A model generated the notes under the pieces. It did no database searches and was not told the DNA's origin. It worked only from the letters and a program-made list of their open reading frames with translations. Source: Phocaeicola intestinalis (GTDB lineage Bacteria > Bacteroidota > Bacteroidia > Bacteroidales > Bacteroidaceae). From it: a stretch of 64,000 nt of DNA. Positions within the stretch are counted from its first letter, which is position 1; every line of letters starts with the position of its first letter. The stretch lies in the NCBI RefSeq assembly GCF_014837065.1, contig NZ_JACSPP010000015.1:1-64000 (forward strand). Reading direction: 5' to 3'. Position numbers and translations under genes: made by a program. Of this stretch, positions 28,237 to 36,353 are shown one piece after another.

Positions 28237-29880
28237 AAGATGGAGGTAGGCAGCGGCAGCTTCGGCACACCGCTCTCCGTCGATGCCTGCCGAGACGATG
28301 CCTCCTGCATAGCCTGCCCCTTCTCCGCAGGGGAAAAGGCCCTTTACGGTTACGTGCTGGAGCGTTTCGGCATCACGCACGATGCGTACGGGGGCGGAAG
28401 TGCGGGTCTCTACGGCTATCATCACGGCATCGTTGGTAAGGAAGCCGCGCGAACTTTTCCCGAAAAGCTGGAAACCTTTGCTCAGGCGGTCTCCGATAAA
28501 CCTCGGGAGCCAGAAGTGCAGGGGCGACGAAATCAGTCCGGGGCTGTACGACGTGGGGGGCAGGTCGAAGCTCAGTTTCTTGCGGGTAAAGTCTGCCATC
28601 CGTTGTGCGGGAGCCGTCTGCCGCATGTTTCCCTGTTGCCAGCAGATTTGTTCCAGCTTTTCCTGGAAACGCATCATCGCCAGCGGGTGTACTGTCCCTT
28701 CTTCCGTCTTTGCCTGTGCTATCAGGGTTTCGGTCTGTGCTTCCGCCGAGTTGGGGAAAGCCTCGCATGCCTGCAGTTGCAGGTCGGGATGGGCGAGGTC
28801 TTCCGTGCGGAGTTCCACCACCATCCCCGAGTTGCTCCATTTCGTACCCCGGTTGCTGGGGCTCATTCCGTTCACCACTATCTGGTGCGGGCCGCTTGCC
28901 GCCGGCACCACGAATCCTCCGGGGCACATGCAGAAGCTGTATACGCCCCGTCCGTCTACCTGTTGCACGAAGCTGTATTCCGCCGCGGGCAGGTATTTTC
29001 CCCCTCCCGCCTTGTTGTGGTATTGGATTTGGTCGATGAGCATCGACGGGTGTTCCAGCCTTACTCCTACAGCGATGCCTTTCGGCTCGATGTGTACGTC
29101 GTGGGTATAAAGCCAGCGGTACACGTCGCGTGCCGAATGTCCTGTGGCAAGGATGACGGGGCCGCGGAACGTCTTGCCCGTATTCGTTTCGATGCCCGCC
29201 ACTTCATTGTGTTCGATGATGAGCGCGTCCATGCGTGTCTGGAAGTGCACCTCCCCTCCGCAGGCAAGGATGGTGTTGCGCATGTTCTCGATGACGCGCG
29301 GTAGTTTGTCCGTCCCGATGTGCGGGTGTGCGTCGATGAGGATGGAGGTGTCCGCTCCGTGCTGGCAGAACACGTTCAGTATCTTTTCCACGTTTCCCCG
29401 CTTCTTGCTCCGGGTATAGAGCTTTCCGTCCGAGTAGGCACCTGCTCCGCCTTCGCCGAAGCTGTAGTTCGATTCGGCGTCCACTTTGTGCTCACGGCTG
29501 ATGCGTGCCAGGTCTTCCTTGCGTTCGCGTACGTTTTTCCCCCGTTCTACCACGATGGGACGCAGCCCCAGTTCTATCAGTTTCAGTGCCGCGAACAGTC
29601 CTCCCGGTCCGGCTCCCACGACGATGACGGCAGGTTTCCCCTCCACGTTGCGGTATTCAGTATGTGTAAAAGCTTCTTCTTCGGGCATTTCGTTGATGAA
29701 CACCCGTACTTTCAGGTTGACGAAAATGGTTCGTTGGCGTGCGTCGATGCTTCGTTTCAGTATGCGTATCGCCTTGATGGTCCGTGCGTCCAGCCCCTTC
29801 TCCCGGCTGATGTATTGCTTGATGTTGTCATCGCTTGCTGCCTGTTCGGGCAGTACTCGTAATTGAAGTTCTTGTATCAT
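28213..29880 (-). CDS. NAD(P)/FAD-dependent oxidoreductase
   Basis: A 555-aa flavoprotein with an N-terminal about 80-residue lead, a Rossmann FAD site VVGAGPGGLFAALKLIELG (about 86-104), ATGHSARDVYRWL and a C-terminal FAD motif GLFPCGEGAGYAGGIVSAGIDG. It matches the large bacterial family of uncharacterised FAD-dependent dehydrogenases. The reaction is unknown. Its last residues come from an intergenic repeat, so the original C-terminus was probably shorter or different. G+C-rich codon use resembles the esterase and radA. Confidence 0.9.
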   Translation of the reverse strand: MIQELQLRVLPEQAASDDNIKQYISREKGLDARTIKAIRILKRSIDARQRTIFVNLKVRVFINEMPEEEAFTHTEYRNVEGKPAVIVVGAGPGGLFAALKLIELGLRPIVVERGKNVRERKEDLARISREHKVDAESNYSFGEGGAGAYSDGKLYTRSKKRGNVEKILNVFCQHGADTSILIDAHPHIGTDKLPRVIENMRNTILACGGEVHFQTRMDALIIEHNEVAGIETNTGKTFRGPVILATGHSARDVYRWLYTHDVHIEPKGIAVGVRLEHPSMLIDQIQYHNKAGGGKYLPAAEYSFVQQVDGRGVYSFCMCPGGFVVPAASGPHQIVVNGMSPSNRGTKWSNSGMVVELRTEDLAHPDLQLQACEAFPNSAEAQTETLIAQAKTEEGTVHPLAMMRFQEKLEQICWQQGNMRQTAPAQRMADFTRKKLSFDLPPTSYSPGLISSPLHFWLPRFIGDRLSKGFQLFGKSSRGFLTNDAVMIAVETRTSAPVRIVRDAETLQHVTVKGLFPCGEGAGYAGGIVSAGIDGERCAEAAAAYLHLSPQITQI

Positions 29881-29913
29881 AGGTTTGTTGTTTTTTCGCT
29901 TGTAAGTTTTTTG

Positions 29914-30380
29914 AAACGCAGATTTTCACAGATTGACGCAGATTATGATTTTATTGTACATATCTTCTTATTCCGTTTTGCAAGTTAGTATTGAAGAAAT
30001 TTATCAGTAGACCTAAGTGTATTCCGCTTAGTCTTAGGTAAGTCAAAATCTGGGCGGTATGAATAGGTAAAAGTTTTTCTACTGTTTTTAGTTCAACAAT
30101 GATTTTCCTTTCTACCATAATGTCTATCCTGTATCCGCAATCGATATGTGTATTATCGTAAATGACCGGAAGTTCTTTTTGGTTTTCATATTTGATGCCG
30201 AGTTTGCCCAGTTCATAACATAAGCAAGCTTCGTATGTGCTTTCTAATAATCCAGGACCTAATTCTTTGTGGACTTTATAGGCGCATCCGATAATTTGAT
30301 ATGCCAATTCGTTTGTTTCTTTGTCAATATATACCATAGCTAAAAATATAATTTGCGTTAATCTGCGAAAATCTGCGTTT
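29914..30380. mobile_element. Candidate minimal element: GxxExxY gene inside 33-bp inverted repeats
   Basis: The left arm (29914-29946) and right arm (30348-30380) are inverted copies matching at 30 of 33 positions. Each arm carries hexamers CAGATT at a 10-bp period (left arm: 29919, 29929, 29939). The GxxExxY gene fills the 401 bp between them, with its stop 5 bp and its start 11 bp from the arms. The arms resemble the CACAGATT intergenic repeats elsewhere in the window. No transposase is present and target-site duplication is not evident, so mobility is inference. Confidence 0.55.
29951..30337 (-). CDS. GxxExxY protein (PD-(D/E)XK nuclease-like)
   Basis: A 128-aa protein of the GxxExxY family. 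The naming motif is G29-L-L-E32-S-T-Y35 in ELGPGLLESTYEACLCYEL. A PD-(D/E)XK-like core is visible as D72 in YRIDIMVE and E82-L-K84 in IIVELKTVEKL, followed by QILTYLRLSGIHLGLLINF. The family is thought to be nuclease-like but its role is not established. The gene has no operon partner and is bracketed by inverted repeats; its A+T content differs from its G+C-rich neighbours. Confidence 0.92.
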   Translation of the reverse strand: MVYIDKETNELAYQIIGCAYKVHKELGPGLLESTYEACLCYELGKLGIKYENQKELPVIYDNTHIDCGYRIDIMVERKIIVELKTVEKLLPIHTAQILTYLRLSGIHLGLLINFFNTNLQNGIRRYVQ

Positions 30381-30412
30381 TAAAGCATCTTTTTGTGGTG
30401 AAGAGAAACACA

Positions 30413-31786
30413 TCATCCGAAGAGTTCCCGGAAGGCTTCTTCTACCTTCCTCACCGGTACCAGTTCGATTTTGATTTTCTTCCGGTCCAGACCTTGCAGA
30501 TTATGTTTGGGGATGAGCATGCGCTTGAAGCCCAGTTTTTCCGCTTCGCCGATGCGCTGCTCGATGCGGTTCACCGGACGGATTTCACCGCTCAGGCCCA
30601 CTTCGCCCGCCATGCACACGCCGGTTTCTATTTCCGTGTCCATATTGCTCGAAAGGATGGCGCTGATGACCGCCAGGTCGATGGCAGGGTCGTTCACTTT
30701 CAGTCCTCCGGCTATGTTGAGGAACACGTCCTTCTGCGCCAGCTTGAAGCCTACCCGTTTCTCCAGCACGGCGAGCAGCATGTTCATCCGCCGCAGGTCG
30801 AATCCCGTGGCGGAACGCTGGGGCATGCCATAGGCTGCCGTGCTCACCAGTGCCTGCACTTCGATGAGGAACGGGCGTATGCCTTCTACGGCGCAGGCGA
30901 TAGCCACTCCGCTCATTCCCTCGTGGTCTTGCGTGAGCAACAGTTCCGACGGGTTGCTCACTTGCCTCAGCCCGTCCTGCCTCATCTCGTAGATGCCCAG
31001 CTCCGCCGTGCTCCCGAAGCGGTTCTTGATGCTCCGCAGGATGCGGTACATGTAGTGCTGGTCGCCCTCGAATTGCAATACCGTGTCTACGATGTGTTCC
31101 AGCACCTTCGGTCCGGCGATGCTTCCTTCCTTGTTGATATGTCCGATGAGGATGACGGGCGTGCCTGTCTCTTTGGCGAACTTGAGGATGGCTGCCGAAC
31201 ATTCGCGCACTTGCACGATGCTTCCCGGCGAAGAATCGATGGTTTCGGTCGATATGGTCTGTATGGAGTCGATGATGACCAGGGCGGGGGCTGTGTTCTT
31301 GATGTGGGTGAAGATTTGTTCCAATGACGTTTCGCAGGCTATCAGCAGCTGCGTCGTTTCGGGATGCGGGATGCGGTCGGCACGCAGTTTCAGTTGGCGG
31401 GCACTCTCTTCGCCCGAGATGTAAAGCACTTTCAGGCCGGGCAGGCGCAATACCGTCTGAAGGATAAGCGTTGACTTGCCGATGCCCGGCTCGCCTCCTA
31501 TCAGGGTGAGCGAGCCTTCTACCAGCCCGCCTCCCAGTACCCGGTTCAGCTCGTCATCTCCCATGTCGATGCGCAACTCTTCGCTCGAAGTGATTTCGTG
31601 CAGTTGTTGTGGTTTCGAGCGTACGCTTTCGATGCCGTGCGCCGCGTGTTTTGCCACCGGTGTTTCCTTGCGTACCACCTCTTCCGTAAATGTGTTCCAT
31701 TGTCCGCACGAAGGGCATTTGCCTGCCCATTTGGGCGATTCGTATCCGCAATGGGTGCATACATACACCGTTTTTTCTTTAGCCAT
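30413..31786 (-). CDS. radA: DNA repair protein RadA
   Basis: A RecA-like helicase that drives branch migration in recombination. At 457 aa it has the normal length. It has an N-terminal zinc finger (C10, C13, C24, C27), Walker A GGEPGIGKST (97-106), the RadA-specific KNRFG motif (254-258) and a C-terminal Lon-like domain (about 330-450, TGVCMAGEVGLSGEIRPV). A TAAGTTTG box on the minus strand (31813-31820) is a likely promoter. Confidence 0.96.
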   Translation of the reverse strand: MAKEKTVYVCTHCGYESPKWAGKCPSCGQWNTFTEEVVRKETPVAKHAAHGIESVRSKPQQLHEITSSEELRIDMGDDELNRVLGGGLVEGSLTLIGGEPGIGKSTLILQTVLRLPGLKVLYISGEESARQLKLRADRIPHPETTQLLIACETSLEQIFTHIKNTAPALVIIDSIQTISTETIDSSPGSIVQVRECSAAILKFAKETGTPVILIGHINKEGSIAGPKVLEHIVDTVLQFEGDQHYMYRILRSIKNRFGSTAELGIYEMRQDGLRQVSNPSELLLTQDHEGMSGVAIACAVEGIRPFLIEVQALVSTAAYGMPQRSATGFDLRRMNMLLAVLEKRVGFKLAQKDVFLNIAGGLKVNDPAIDLAVISAILSSNMDTEIETGVCMAGEVGLSGEIRPVNRIEQRIGEAEKLGFKRMLIPKHNLQGLDRKKIKIELVPVRKVEEAFRELFG

Positions 31787-31812
31787 ATCTTTCCCTTTTC
31801 AGTTTCTTTCGG

Positions 31813-31820
31813 CAAACTTA
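31813..31820 (-). promoter_or_regulatory. -7 box for radA
   Basis: The minus strand reads TAAGTTTG, 27 bp upstream of the radA start and downstream of the NigD-gene terminator, so radA is probably a separate transcript. Confidence 0.5.
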
Positions 31821-31856
31821 GGCAAAAATCTGCGAAATTCATGTGTTGAAGAGGTG

Positions 31857-31896
31857 AAAAAATATGTCGGGTAAGGAATGGGGGACTTCCTTACCC
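31857..31896 (-). terminator. Intrinsic terminator of the NigD-like gene
   Basis: GGGTAAGGAA (31869-31878) and TTCCTTACCC (31887-31896) form a perfect 10-bp stem with an 8-nt loop. Read on the minus strand it is followed shortly by a run of T (31857-31862). It lies just after the NigD-like stop codon. Confidence 0.75.
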
Positions 31897-31905
31897 TCTT
31901 TGTCT

Positions 31906-32601
31906 TTATTCTTCCCGTGAGCGATAATCGAATTCAGTCGACTTCTCGCCGCTATATGATTGCCAGATCAGTTTCAGTTTGACGGTATTGCCTTGGGTGT
32001 CGGGCAGTGCATTGAGTCTGAATGCCACCATTCCGTCTCCTTGTTCTCCGTAAGTGTCCCCATATGCATTGTGGCGTAGTTCCACTTCATACGGGTTTTC
32101 TGGATTATTTGTTGGCAGGAGGCTGACCATGTGTTTGGTTCCACCGTTGCCGAATACCGTCCTGAAATGTAGTGTGAGGTATCCGTCTTCGGCTATGTTC
32201 ACCCAATCGCGTACGATTTCGATAGGGTCGGTGCCGTACACCGAGTCATTTTTTTCTCCCAGATCGGTTGCCATTGGTTTGGTCAAGACACTGTCCATCC
32301 AATAGACTGTGACGGCTTGGTCGTATTTGCCGGCAGATTCTTCCGAAAAATCAAAGTTCATCAGTGCTCTTACTTCCTTGTCGCCGAATGGAGATGTAGC
32401 GATGTTGACCGGAAGTACGGTTGTGCTGTCGTCCAACTGCAGGTAGAATGTGCCGTCGGTATCTGTTTTGGCAGTAACGATTGCACCGTTGTAGGCTGTG
32501 TAGTAATTGTCATCATCGTCCAGGCACGATGAAAAAGCGAGTGTGCCGCCCATCGCTGTGGCTAGCAGTAACGTCTTGGTCCATTTGTTCATTGCATTCA
32601 T
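31906..32601 (-). CDS. NigD-like lipoprotein
   Basis: A 231-aa lipoprotein from the start MNAMNKW, with signal ending in LAFSSC (cysteine about C24) and the NigD-typical acidic start LDDDDNYYTAYNGAIVTAKTDTDGTFYLQLDD. It has an N-terminal OB-like domain and a C-terminal beta domain. NigD-like proteins are a Bacteroidetes family named after a bacteriocin locus gene; the function is not established. It could instead start 9 bp later (MNKW). Confidence 0.9.
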   Translation of the reverse strand: MNAMNKWTKTLLLATAMGGTLAFSSCLDDDDNYYTAYNGAIVTAKTDTDGTFYLQLDDSTTVLPVNIATSPFGDKEVRALMNFDFSEESAGKYDQAVTVYWMDSVLTKPMATDLGEKNDSVYGTDPIEIVRDWVNIAEDGYLTLHFRTVFGNGGTKHMVSLLPTNNPENPYEVELRHNAYGDTYGEQGDGMVAFRLNALPDTQGNTVKLKLIWQSYSGEKSTEFDYRSREE

Positions 32602-32706
32602 ATTCGTAGGTTCTAATGTGTTACTTTTGTCTATGAAATGCAAGGTAAGCATAAATCATGCATCTTTAGATGTTAAAAATATTGAAACAAATAATGGGCA
32701 CTTATT

Positions 32707-32836
32707 TAATGAATATTCTCATTTTTCCCAATAGCCATGTAAGGGCTGACTCCGTCCCTACATAGTACATGGGATGTTTGTAGGATTCATAAAAACTTAT
32801 CCTAAATCATTGTACGACAAATTCAAAACAGTTGCT
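32707..32836. repeat. Composite repeat: decayed TGAAT palindrome plus element copy C
   Basis: From 32707 (TGAATATTCTCATTTTTCCC) to about 32790 (GGGATGTTTGTAGGATTCA) the sequence is a decayed member of the TGAATnTCCGCA family. It runs straight into copy C of the inverted-terminus element (32788-32836, AACTTATCCTAAATCATTG to CAAATTCAAAACAGTTGCT), of which only the right half is present. It fills the gap before the next gene's 3' end. Confidence 0.65.
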
Positions 32837-32839
32837 TAT

Positions 32840-33151
32840 TCAAAAAAGTTCTTTCCATAAATGCACAAGTGCAGAAACAGGGTGATAAAGTAACATCCTT
32901 GGTCCGGCATAGCGCATGACGGTTCGCATCTGCCCGCGCATCCGGGGACTGTAACAATGGATGGGGCATTGCTTGCAGGTGGGTTTCTGTTCGCCGTAGC
33001 GGCAATGCGAGAGGCGGGCATGGGCATATTCCAAAAGTGCCTGGCAGGCGGGGCAGAGCGTGGCGTTTCCTTCTTTATGGCGGCAATAGAGCCTGATCAT
33101 TTGCGTTACTACGCGCTTCTCTCGTTCAATGTGTGAGGGGGTGCGGCTCAT
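32840..33151 (-). CDS. Nitrous oxide-stimulated promoter family protein
   Basis: A 103-aa cysteine-rich cytoplasmic protein. It starts IEREKRVVTQMIRLYCRHKEG and has two cysteine pairs (LCPACQALLEYAHARLSHC and CKQCPIHCY), ending MRYAGPRMLLYHPVSALVHL. The family name comes from an expression observation; the likely role is an iron-sulfur or metal-binding protein, but no function is proven. It stands alone between a repeat cluster and the divergent pfkA gene. Confidence 0.9.
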   Translation of the reverse strand: MSRTPSHIEREKRVVTQMIRLYCRHKEGNATLCPACQALLEYAHARLSHCRYGEQKPTCKQCPIHCYSPRMRGQMRTVMRYAGPRMLLYHPVSALVHLWKELF

Positions 33152-33319
33152 GGTTTTGATGATGATTTCTTTGATTTGGTATCCGGAAAAGTGTGAATTT
33201 TGAAAAGCGAAGATAACGAAAAGACCGGAAAGCTCAAAATGCTTTTGGGAAAGAGATGTGATTTTACGGCATTTTAAATATTTTATACTTACAGATTGCG
33301 CGTTTCGTTATGAATGTCT

Positions 33320-33327
33320 TACATTTG
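33320..33327 (+). promoter_or_regulatory. -7 box for pfkA
   Basis: TACATTTG fits TAnnTTTG, 61 bp upstream of the ATG, with TTTCG at 33303-33307 as a weak -33 element. The leader holds the direct repeat ACTAACTAACTAAC. Confidence 0.5.
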
Positions 33328-33387
33328 AGGTGCATTTCCGTAAGGGAAGGCATCAGATTTAACTAACTAACTAACAGATAAGACGGT

Positions 33388-34368
33388 ATGAAACAAATTA
33401 AATGTATTGGAATCTTGACTTCGGGAGGTGATGCTTCGGGCATGAATGCGGCTATCCGTGCGGTGACACGCAGCGCTATTTTCAACGGGTATACGGTGAA
33501 AGGCATTTACCGAGGTTATGAAGGTTTGATTCGGAATGAAATCAAGGAGTTTACCACGCAGGATGTAAGCAGCATTATCCAGCGTGGAGGTACGATATTG
33601 AAAACGGCACGTTCGAAGGATTTCATGACTCCGGAAGGCCGTAAGGTGGCGTATGATAACATGGTGGCGGCAGGCATCGATGCGTTGATTGTCATCGGCG
33701 GGAACGGTTCGTTGACGGGTGCGCTGACTTTTGCGCAAGAGTTTAATGTGCCGTGTATCGGTTTGCCCGGAACGATTGACAATGACTTGTACGGAACCGA
33801 CTCGACCATCGGTTATGACACGGCACTGAATACCATCGTGGAATGTGTGGACAAGATACGTGACACCGCGACTTCGCACGACCGCATCTTCTTTGTGGAA
33901 GTGATGGGGCGTGACGCCGGATTCCTTGCCCAGAACAGTGCGATAGCTTCGGGAGCCGAAGCTGCCATTATCCCGGAAGACCAGACCGACGTAGACCAGC
34001 TGGAGCAGTTTATCGGGCGCGGCTTCCGCAAGTCGAAGAACAGCAGTATCGTGATTGTGTCCGAATCGCCCAAGGACGGAGGAGCCATGCACTATGCCGA
34101 GCGTGTGAAGAAAGAATATCCGCAATATGACGTGCGTGTCACCATTTTGGGGCACTTGCAGCGGGGAGGTTCTCCGAGCGCGTACGACCGTATTTTGGCA
34201 AGCCGCCTGGGGGTAGGCGCTATCGAGGCGCTGAAAGAAGACCAGCGGAACGTGATGATAGGTATCCGTAATGATAAGGTGGTGTATGTGCCTTTCTCGG
34301 AAGCCATCAAGAAAGACAAGCCGCTCGACAAGTCGCTTATCCAGGTGCTTGACGAGTTGTCTATTTAA
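33388..34368 (+). CDS. pfkA: 6-phosphofructokinase, variant active site
   Basis: A 326-aa group A phosphofructokinase making fructose 1,6-bisphosphate. It has [13 protein letters not shown] (13-25), the catalytic GTIDND (128-133), and MGRDAGFLA and [12 protein letters not shown] further on. The nucleotide motif reads GGNGS (104-108) where ATP-dependent enzymes normally have GGDGS, so the magnesium-ATP aspartate is Asn106; the next glycine, which marks ATP over pyrophosphate use, is kept. GGDAS also replaces the usual GGDAP. It may be a second, specialised paralog. Confidence 0.93.
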   Translation: MKQIKCIGILTSGGDASGMNAAIRAVTRSAIFNGYTVKGIYRGYEGLIRNEIKEFTTQDVSSIIQRGGTILKTARSKDFMTPEGRKVAYDNMVAAGIDALIVIGGNGSLTGALTFAQEFNVPCIGLPGTIDNDLYGTDSTIGYDTALNTIVECVDKIRDTATSHDRIFFVEVMGRDAGFLAQNSAIASGAEAAIIPEDQTDVDQLEQFIGRGFRKSKNSSIVIVSESPKDGGAMHYAERVKKEYPQYDVRVTILGHLQRGGSPSAYDRILASRLGVGAIEALKEDQRNVMIGIRNDKVVYVPFSEAIKKDKPLDKSLIQVLDELSI

Positions 34369-34377
34369 GCTTTTAGG

Positions 34378-34465
34378 GACTAGGTACCAGTTGACTAGGT
34401 ACTAGGTTTTAAATAGTTTTACTAAGGTATTCAGAACCTAGTCCCTAGCCAACTGGTTCCTAGTT
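34378..34465. repeat. Imperfect 31-bp inverted repeat between convergent genes
   Basis: The arms 34378-34408 (GACTAGGTACCAGTTGACTA...) and 34435-34465 match at 27 of 31 positions. They are built from repeated CTAGGTAC/CTAGGGAC blocks. The right arm covers the phosphatase stop codon. A two-way terminator is plausible. Confidence 0.8.
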
Positions 34466-35113
34466 ACCTAAAAAAGACAGCAATTCTTCGGGTGTATCGG
34501 CGATGAATGCCGGATGGTAGGCTTCCAGTTCGGTGCGCGGACGGAACCCCCAACTTACACCAATGGTTTCTGTTCCGGCATTGATGCCCGTCTGCATGTC
34601 TACGCCTGAATCTCCGATGTAAGCTGTGTCTTGAGGAGATACTCCTGCAGCCTGCATGATTTCGAATACTACGGCAGGGTCGGGCTTGGCCGGCACGCCT
34701 TCCCGTTGTCCGAAAATACGGACAAAAGAGAGGGTAGGGAAGTATTGGGTGATAAGCTTGGTGGTGGCTTCCTGGTATTTGTTCGATGCTACGGCAAGCT
34801 GGCATCCTTTAGCCTGGAGAGTTTCCAATACGTGTGTGATTCCTGCGTATGGCAGGCTCAGGTCGGCATTGTGCTTATTATAATAAGGTATAAAAACGGA
34901 ACGGATTTTCATGATATTCGTTTCGTTTCGTTCTGTTTCGGGTAAAGCCCGTTCGAAAAGTTTGTTGATGCCGTTGCCTACGAAGAACCGGTAAGCGTCT
35001 GTCTCGTGAATGGGATAACCATAAGTGGCAAGTGCATGGTTAGTGGCTCCAGCCAGGTCGGCTATGGTGTCGAGTAAAGTGCCGTCAAGGTCGAATATAA
35101 TCAGTTTTTTCAT
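34460..35113 (-). CDS. HAD hydrolase, phosphoglycolate phosphatase-like
   Basis: A 217-aa HAD-superfamily phosphatase of the Gph type. Motif I is FDLDGTLLDT (nucleophile D8, D10), motif II is VASNKYQEAT, and motif III/IV is FGQREGVPAKPDP followed by YIGDSGVDMQTGINAG. The substrate is probably 2-phosphoglycolate or another small phosphate ester. The start MKKLIIFD was preferred over a Met two codons upstream. A TATCTTTG box on the minus strand (35143-35150) is a likely promoter. Confidence 0.9.
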   Translation of the reverse strand: MKKLIIFDLDGTLLDTIADLAGATNHALATYGYPIHETDAYRFFVGNGINKLFERALPETERNETNIMKIRSVFIPYYNKHNADLSLPYAGITHVLETLQAKGCQLAVASNKYQEATTKLITQYFPTLSFVRIFGQREGVPAKPDPAVVFEIMQAAGVSPQDTAYIGDSGVDMQTGINAGTETIGVSWGFRPRTELEAYHPAFIADTPEELLSFLGN

Positions 35114-35142
35114 TTCCATGTCATTTTTTGTGTTTCTGTAGG

Positions 35143-35150
35143 CAAAGATA
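35143..35150 (-). promoter_or_regulatory. -7 box for the HAD phosphatase gene
   Basis: The minus strand reads TATCTTTG, a good TAnnTTTG match, 30 bp before the start codon. Confidence 0.5.
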
Positions 35151-35257
35151 CGATAATTGGCAGAAAAAATGGCATGTCTTCATCGGATAAACAGAAAAGT
35201 AACATCATATACATCATATTGTAATATGAAAAGGAGACTTTTGGGAAGTTTAAAAAA

Positions 35258-35467
35258 ATGACGATTATGAATATAGGTACTCCTTTTTCTGAAAATTATG
35301 TGTTGGAATGCACAGCCGATGGCGGTTATTATGCTTATCTGTCAGACTATGACCAATGCTGTGCTTACGGCGAGACAGAAGATGACGCGCTTGAAAATCT
35401 GATGGAAGTGGCCGAAGAATATTTCCGGGAAATATCCTTGATATACACGCTGGAAGATGTAAGTTGA
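35258..35467 (+). CDS. Small HicB-like domain protein
   Basis: A 69-aa protein. Its middle (YVLECTADGGYYAYLSDYDQCCAYGETEDDALENLMEVAEEYF) has the strand-strand-helix pattern of HicB-type antitoxin domains, including a DALENLMEVAEEY helix. There is no C-terminal DNA-binding domain and no hicA-like toxin gene beside it, so it is an orphan or a repurposed single-domain member. AAGGAG lies upstream; Met at 35267 is an alternative start. Confidence 0.6.
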   Translation: MTIMNIGTPFSENYVLECTADGGYYAYLSDYDQCCAYGETEDDALENLMEVAEEYFREISLIYTLEDVS

Positions 35468-35487
35468 TAAATTATTTTAGTTTTATC

Positions 35488-35519
35488 TTTTGGATTGTAA
35501 TAAAAAAGTACTTTCTTTG
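35488..35519 (+). promoter_or_regulatory. Promoter of the phosphoesterase-glycosyltransferase pair
   Basis: TTTTGG (35488-35493) and TTTCTTTG (35512-35519) are spaced about 19 bp apart, 21 bp upstream of the ATG at 35541. The -7 box departs from TAnnTTTG at its first bases. Confidence 0.4.
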
Positions 35520-35540
35520 TATTGATTTAAATCGGACTAT

Positions 35541-36353
35541 ATGATGAACATAAGACCTCATTACCGTACGGTAGTGCTTTCGGATATCCATTTAGGTACT
35601 TCTCATTCGAAAGTGAATCAGGTGAGTGATTTTTTGAGTGCGGTAGATTGCGACCGTCTTATCCTGAACGGCGATATTATCGATGGCTGGAGTCTGCAGA
35701 AGTCGGGTGTGCGGAAATGGAAAGCCGAACATACGCGTTTTTTCAAGATTCTGATGAAGATGATGGAGAATTGGGGGACGGAGATTGTATATGTGAGGGG
35801 CAATCACGATGATTTTCTGGAGAGTCTTATCCCCTTGCAGTTTGCAAACCTGACCCTTGTGAAAGACTATGTGCTGGAAAGCAACGGCAAGCATTATTTC
35901 GTAACCCATGGGGATGTGTTCGACAAAGTGACATCGGGGATGAAATGGCTGGCGAAGCTGGGTGACATCGGCTATACCTTGTTGCTGGAGATGAACAGTC
36001 TTTACAATAAGTACCGCATCAGGCGGGGTAAGCCTTATTACTCGTTGTCGCAGGCTATCAAGCAAAAAGTCAAGCAGGCCGTGAATTATATATCCGATTT
36101 CGAAACGGTGCTGGTGGATTTTGCACGCAACCGGAAATGCGATGGGGTGATTTGCGGGCATATTCACCATCCGGAGAACCGGATGATAGATGGCATCCAT
36201 TACCTGAATTCGGGCGACTGGGTAGAGACGATGTCTGCCTTGACCGAAGACAAGGAAGGCAATTGGAATGTGGTTTATTACACGGAGATGGTTAAACAGA
36301 AGGAAATGGAAGAAAAAAAGTCCGTATTATCAATTATACCTGTAGCATCATGA
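35541..36353 (+). CDS. LpxH-like UDP-2,3-diacylglucosamine diphosphatase family protein
   Basis: A 270-aa calcineurin-like phosphoesterase with all metal motifs: SDIHLGTSHS, NGDIIDGWSL, VRGNHDDFL, VTHGDVFD and CGHIHHPENR. In Bacteroidetes such proteins are annotated as LpxH-like, but a UDP-sugar substrate is inference. Its last codon overlaps the glycosyltransferase gene (ATGA), so the pair is translationally coupled and may act on the same envelope glycolipid pathway. Confidence 0.88.
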   Translation: MMNIRPHYRTVVLSDIHLGTSHSKVNQVSDFLSAVDCDRLILNGDIIDGWSLQKSGVRKWKAEHTRFFKILMKMMENWGTEIVYVRGNHDDFLESLIPLQFANLTLVKDYVLESNGKHYFVTHGDVFDKVTSGMKWLAKLGDIGYTLLLEMNSLYNKYRIRRGKPYYSLSQAIKQKVKQAVNYISDFETVLVDFARNRKCDGVICGHIHHPENRMIDGIHYLNSGDWVETMSALTEDKEGNWNVVYYTEMVKQKEMEEKKSVLSIIPVAS

